A stretch of 6,994 bases of DNA, from the NCBI GenBank assembly GCA_002711185.1, contig PAHL01000046.1, forward strand, positions 1 to 6,994, written 5' to 3'. A model generated the notes under the pieces. It saw only the letters and a program-made list of their open reading frames with translations, searched no databases and was not told where the DNA came from. The translations under genes and the position numbers were made by a program. Positions 5,853 through 6,994 of the stretch are shown in pieces; within the stretch, counting starts at the first letter, position 1; every line of letters starts with the position of its first letter. Source of the DNA: Flavobacteriaceae bacterium (lineage in GTDB: Bacteria; Bacteroidota; Bacteroidia; Flavobacteriales; Flavobacteriaceae).

Positions 5853-6994
5853 ATGAAAAAATATACTGATGGTTTTTTTGAAATTAATTCTAAAAATGGT
5901 TTTCTTCCAATAAGAGAGCCTTTAAAAAAATTGCCAGATCGTTATTCTATTCTTCAAAATTTAATTGATGAACTTCCAATATTAAAAGATAATAAAACTC
6001 CTGGTTTACTTTCAAAAGAGGGAGGGATTGAAAAAAATATTAAAAAACTTCCTAATTACATAGAGAATGTAAAAAAGGAATCAGACCCGTTTATATGTCA
6101 AGCGCTATTTCGAAGTTATGCTTTTTTAAGCTCTGCCTTCACATTAGCTCCTGCTCATTTTACTTTTTTGAAAACGGGAAAATACGGAAAAGCAAATACA
6201 ACTCTTCCAAAACAATTAGCACAACCTTTTTGTTCTATATCCAAAAAACTTGATGTATATCCATGGTTAGATTATCACTATGCATATTCACTTGGAAACT
6301 ATTCAAAATTTGATTTAAATGGTGGGTTTAATTGGGAAAATTTAGGAATGGCAGCTAAATTTTCAGGAATGGATGATGAAAGAGGTTTCATAATGCTGCA
6401 TGTTGATATTAATCAATATTCACCCCCATTAGTTAAATCAGTTACAAAGTTGATGAATTCAAAAAATGTTGATCTCAATAAGTATATAGCTCTATCGGTT
6501 GAAAGTATGAGGAAAATAAATAAAAGAAGGCAATTAATGTGGCAAGCATCAAGGTGGAAGCATTATAATGATTTTAGAGTTTTTATAATGGGAATCAAGG
6601 GTAATAACGAAATTTTTGGTAATGGTCTTATATATGAAGGTGTTTCAGAAGAACCAAAACAGTATAGGGGGCAAACTGGAGCTCAAGATAATATAATACC
6701 ATTAATGGATATTTTTTCTGGAATAATAAACCACTATCCAAAAAACGAATTAACACATTATTTAAAAGACCTTAGAAGTTATCGCCCAAAATGTATTCAG
6801 GATTTTTTAGAAGATGTTCGAAAACATTTTTCTTCATTGAACAACTCTTTGTTAGATCAAATTAAAATGAATAAAAACTTCAAAGGATTAGAGCTTTTAC
6901 TCGAGCTTCTTGAAGAAATATATTTATTTAGAAATGGGCATTGGCAATTTGTTCAAAAATATATCATGCAAAACACTGCATATCCAAAAGCAAC
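5853..6994 (+). CDS. Indoleamine 2,3-dioxygenase-family haem protein, C-terminus cut by the window edge
   Basis: An open frame from ATG 5853 gives 380 residues and runs off the right edge. It belongs to the indoleamine 2,3-dioxygenase family, haem enzymes that open the indole ring of tryptophan to N-formylkynurenine. The start fits bacterial relatives: a short lead, then GFLPIREPLKKLPDRY (16-31). Visible blocks are LPAHF-like APAHF near 107-111, WLDYHYAYSLGNYS (143-156), RGFIMLHVDI (177-186), YNDFRVFI (238-245) with Arg242 aligning by eye to human IDO1 Arg231, YRGQTGAQDN (271-280), DLRSYRP, and LFRNGHWQFVQKYI, in which His363 is the expected proximal haem ligand. The window ends just before the expected glycine-rich TGG loop, so perhaps a few dozen residues are missing. 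His183 falls where IDO1 has Ser167. No signal peptide, so cytoplasmic. A different indole substrate, as in PrnB, remains possible. Confidence 0.88.
   Translation, partial: MKKYTDGFFEINSKNGFLPIREPLKKLPDRYSILQNLIDELPILKDNKTPGLLSKEGGIEKNIKKLPNYIENVKKESDPFICQALFRSYAFLSSAFTLAPAHFTFLKTGKYGKANTTLPKQLAQPFCSISKKLDVYPWLDYHYAYSLGNYSKFDLNGGFNWENLGMAAKFSGMDDERGFIMLHVDINQYSPPLVKSVTKLMNSKNVDLNKYIALSVESMRKINKRRQLMWQASRWKHYNDFRVFIMGIKGNNEIFGNGLIYEGVSEEPKQYRGQTGAQDNIIPLMDIFSGIINHYPKNELTHYLKDLRSYRPKCIQDFLEDVRKHFSSLNNSLLDQIKMNKNFKGLELLLELLEEIYLFRNGHWQFVQKYIMQNTAYPKA

Noticed and set aside
5853..6994. Possible pseudogene or frameshift in the IDO-like frame
   Set aside because: The frame is unbroken from 5853 to the edge and the family blocks appear in the expected order in one frame. 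It is truncated only by the window.

Overview
The window reads as a stretch of chromosome from an AT-rich (roughly 30% GC by eye), streamlined, probably marine member of the Bacteroidota, most likely a flavobacterium. The reasons are the low GC, short gaps between genes, A/T-rich leaders without clear Shine-Dalgarno sites, one exact match to the Bacteroidota -7 promoter element (TAnnTTTG), and protein families typical of that phylum: secreted ThuA-like protein, Tat-exported HisC-like aminotransferase, membrane-anchored YdjC/ChbG-type deacetylase. No mobile element, CRISPR array, tRNA or rRNA is visible.

Layout, left to right: (1) the start of a leftward gene for an exported protein, cut by the left edge; (2) a rightward secreted ThuA-like protein (237-977); (3) a leftward three-gene unit read from 4007 down to 983: Tat-signal PLP aminotransferase, DUF1295/steroid 5-alpha-reductase-like membrane protein, zinc-independent NADP-dependent MDR oxidoreductase. 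The first two are 20 bp apart, and the last two overlap by an ATGA if the start is set at 1981; (4) a rightward membrane-anchored YdjC/ChbG-like deacetylase (4131-5150); (5) a leftward AlkB-like 2-oxoglutarate/Fe(II) dioxygenase (5161-5769); (6) a rightward indoleamine 2,3-dioxygenase-family haem enzyme starting at 5853 and cut by the right edge just before its C-terminal glycine loop.

The genes do not form one obvious pathway. ThuA-like protein and YdjC-like deacetylase both point to carbohydrate handling outside the cytoplasm, but lie in separate transcription units. The leftward unit is the only clear operon. It combines a periplasmic aminotransferase with two predicted reductases of activated double bonds, and its substrate cannot be read from the sequence. 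AlkB should repair alkylated nucleic acid and the IDO-like enzyme should open the indole ring of tryptophan; they share an 83-bp divergent promoter region.

I do not see strong evidence of a wholly new system. The best leads are the IDO-like enzyme with a histidine where human IDO1 has Ser167 (a TDO-like feature), the Tat-exported aminotransferase operon, and the start reassignment of the MDR oxidoreductase.
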